A stretch of DNA of 5,710 nt from Methylococcaceae bacterium. GTDB lineage: Bacteria > Pseudomonadota > Gammaproteobacteria > Methylococcales > Methylococcaceae. This document shows, piece by piece, positions 5,677 to 5,710 of the stretch. How positions within the stretch are numbered: the stretch's first letter is position 1; each line of letters opens with the position of its first letter. Location of the stretch: the NCBI GenBank assembly GCA_028678445.1, contig JAJRDJ010000155.1:1-5710 (forward strand). The letters run 5' to 3'. A program made the translations under genes and the position numbers. The notes under the pieces were generated by a model, which was not told where the DNA came from, made no database searches, and saw only the letters and a list, made by a program, of their open reading frames with translations.

Positions 5677-5710
5677 ATGAAAATAGCTTTTGTAGTTACA
5701 GGGCCGGCGA
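5677..5710 (+). CDS. TusD/DsrE-like sulfurtransferase, N-terminal fragment (3' partial)
   Basis: Only eleven codons are in the window, reading MKIAFVVTGPA. A strong GGGAGG six bases upstream supports the start. The opening resembles TusD of E. coli (MRFAIVVTGPA, from memory), a subunit of the TusBCD sulfur-relay complex that passes persulfide sulfur to TusE for tRNA 2-thiouridine synthesis. The related DsrE acts in sulfur oxidation with DsrF and DsrH in sulfur-oxidising bacteria. The family's conserved cysteine would lie beyond the window, so function cannot be checked here. TusC/TusB or DsrF/DsrH-like genes would be expected just downstream. The short opening is also compatible with another small protein that starts with a beta strand followed by a glycine loop. 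Confidence 0.65.
   Translation, partial: MKIAFVVTGPA

Larger units (their letters stand above)
5461..5678. repeat. 10-bp inverted repeat spanning the last intergenic region and covering a start codon
   Basis: ATAGCCCGCC at 5461-5470 is the exact reverse complement of GGCGGGCTAT at 5669-5678. The downstream copy includes the end of the ribosome-binding site and the first two bases of the TusD-like ATG. If both copies are on one transcript, they could pair and hide the start. Only the repeat is seen; its role is inferred, and the 198-nt separation makes chance pairing possible. Confidence 0.4.

Noticed and set aside
1..5710. CRISPR arrays, transposase genes, tRNA or rRNA genes and attachment sites
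   Set aside because: No regularly spaced repeats, no transposase-like frames with terminal repeats, and no cloverleaf or rRNA-like sequence were found by eye.

Overview
The window looks like a GC-rich gammaproteobacterial chromosome segment. Support comes from a c-551/c8-type periplasmic cytochrome, from a final partial gene whose first eleven residues resemble the sulfur-relay protein TusD/DsrE, and from a central gene that closely resembles the photoactivated adenylyl cyclase bPAC of Beggiatoa. Together these suggest, without proving, a relative of the sulfur-oxidising gammaproteobacteria. All recognisable genes lie on the + strand.

Layout: (1) 1-2523, 5'-truncated, a membrane protein with about eight DoxX-like transmembrane segments, then an NDH-2-like (type II NADH dehydrogenase fold) region, then a C-terminal cyclic-nucleotide-binding domain. 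The NDH-2 region keeps its overall sequence pattern, but all four FAD/NAD(P)H signature motifs are damaged. (2) 2678-3739, a BLUF blue-light sensor fused to a class III adenylyl cyclase, with every key photochemical and catalytic residue present. (3) 3802-5049, a degenerate response-regulator receiver fused to a metallo-beta-lactamase-fold hydrolase of the RNase Z/PhnP/class II phosphodiesterase type. (4) 5149-5454, an exported monohaem cytochrome c. (5) 5455-5676, a non-coding stretch with a strong stem-loop and a 10-bp inverted repeat that covers the next start codon. (6) 5677 to the window end, the start of a TusD/DsrE-like gene.

The first three genes can be read as one signalling module. 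Blue light activates the cyclase, cAMP is made, the nucleotide-binding domain on the membrane protein receives it, and the metallo-hydrolase might remove it or act on another phosphodiester. The receptor's NDH-2 part looks like a pseudoenzyme, so the output would be a cAMP-tuned membrane protein with no ordinary NADH dehydrogenase activity. The cyclase assignment is strong. The receptor link is plausible, because the binding domain is intact and adjacent. The phosphodiesterase role of the third gene is a hypothesis drawn from fold and neighbourhood. The cytochrome and TusD-like genes probably belong to separate transcription units concerned with electron transfer and sulfur metabolism.
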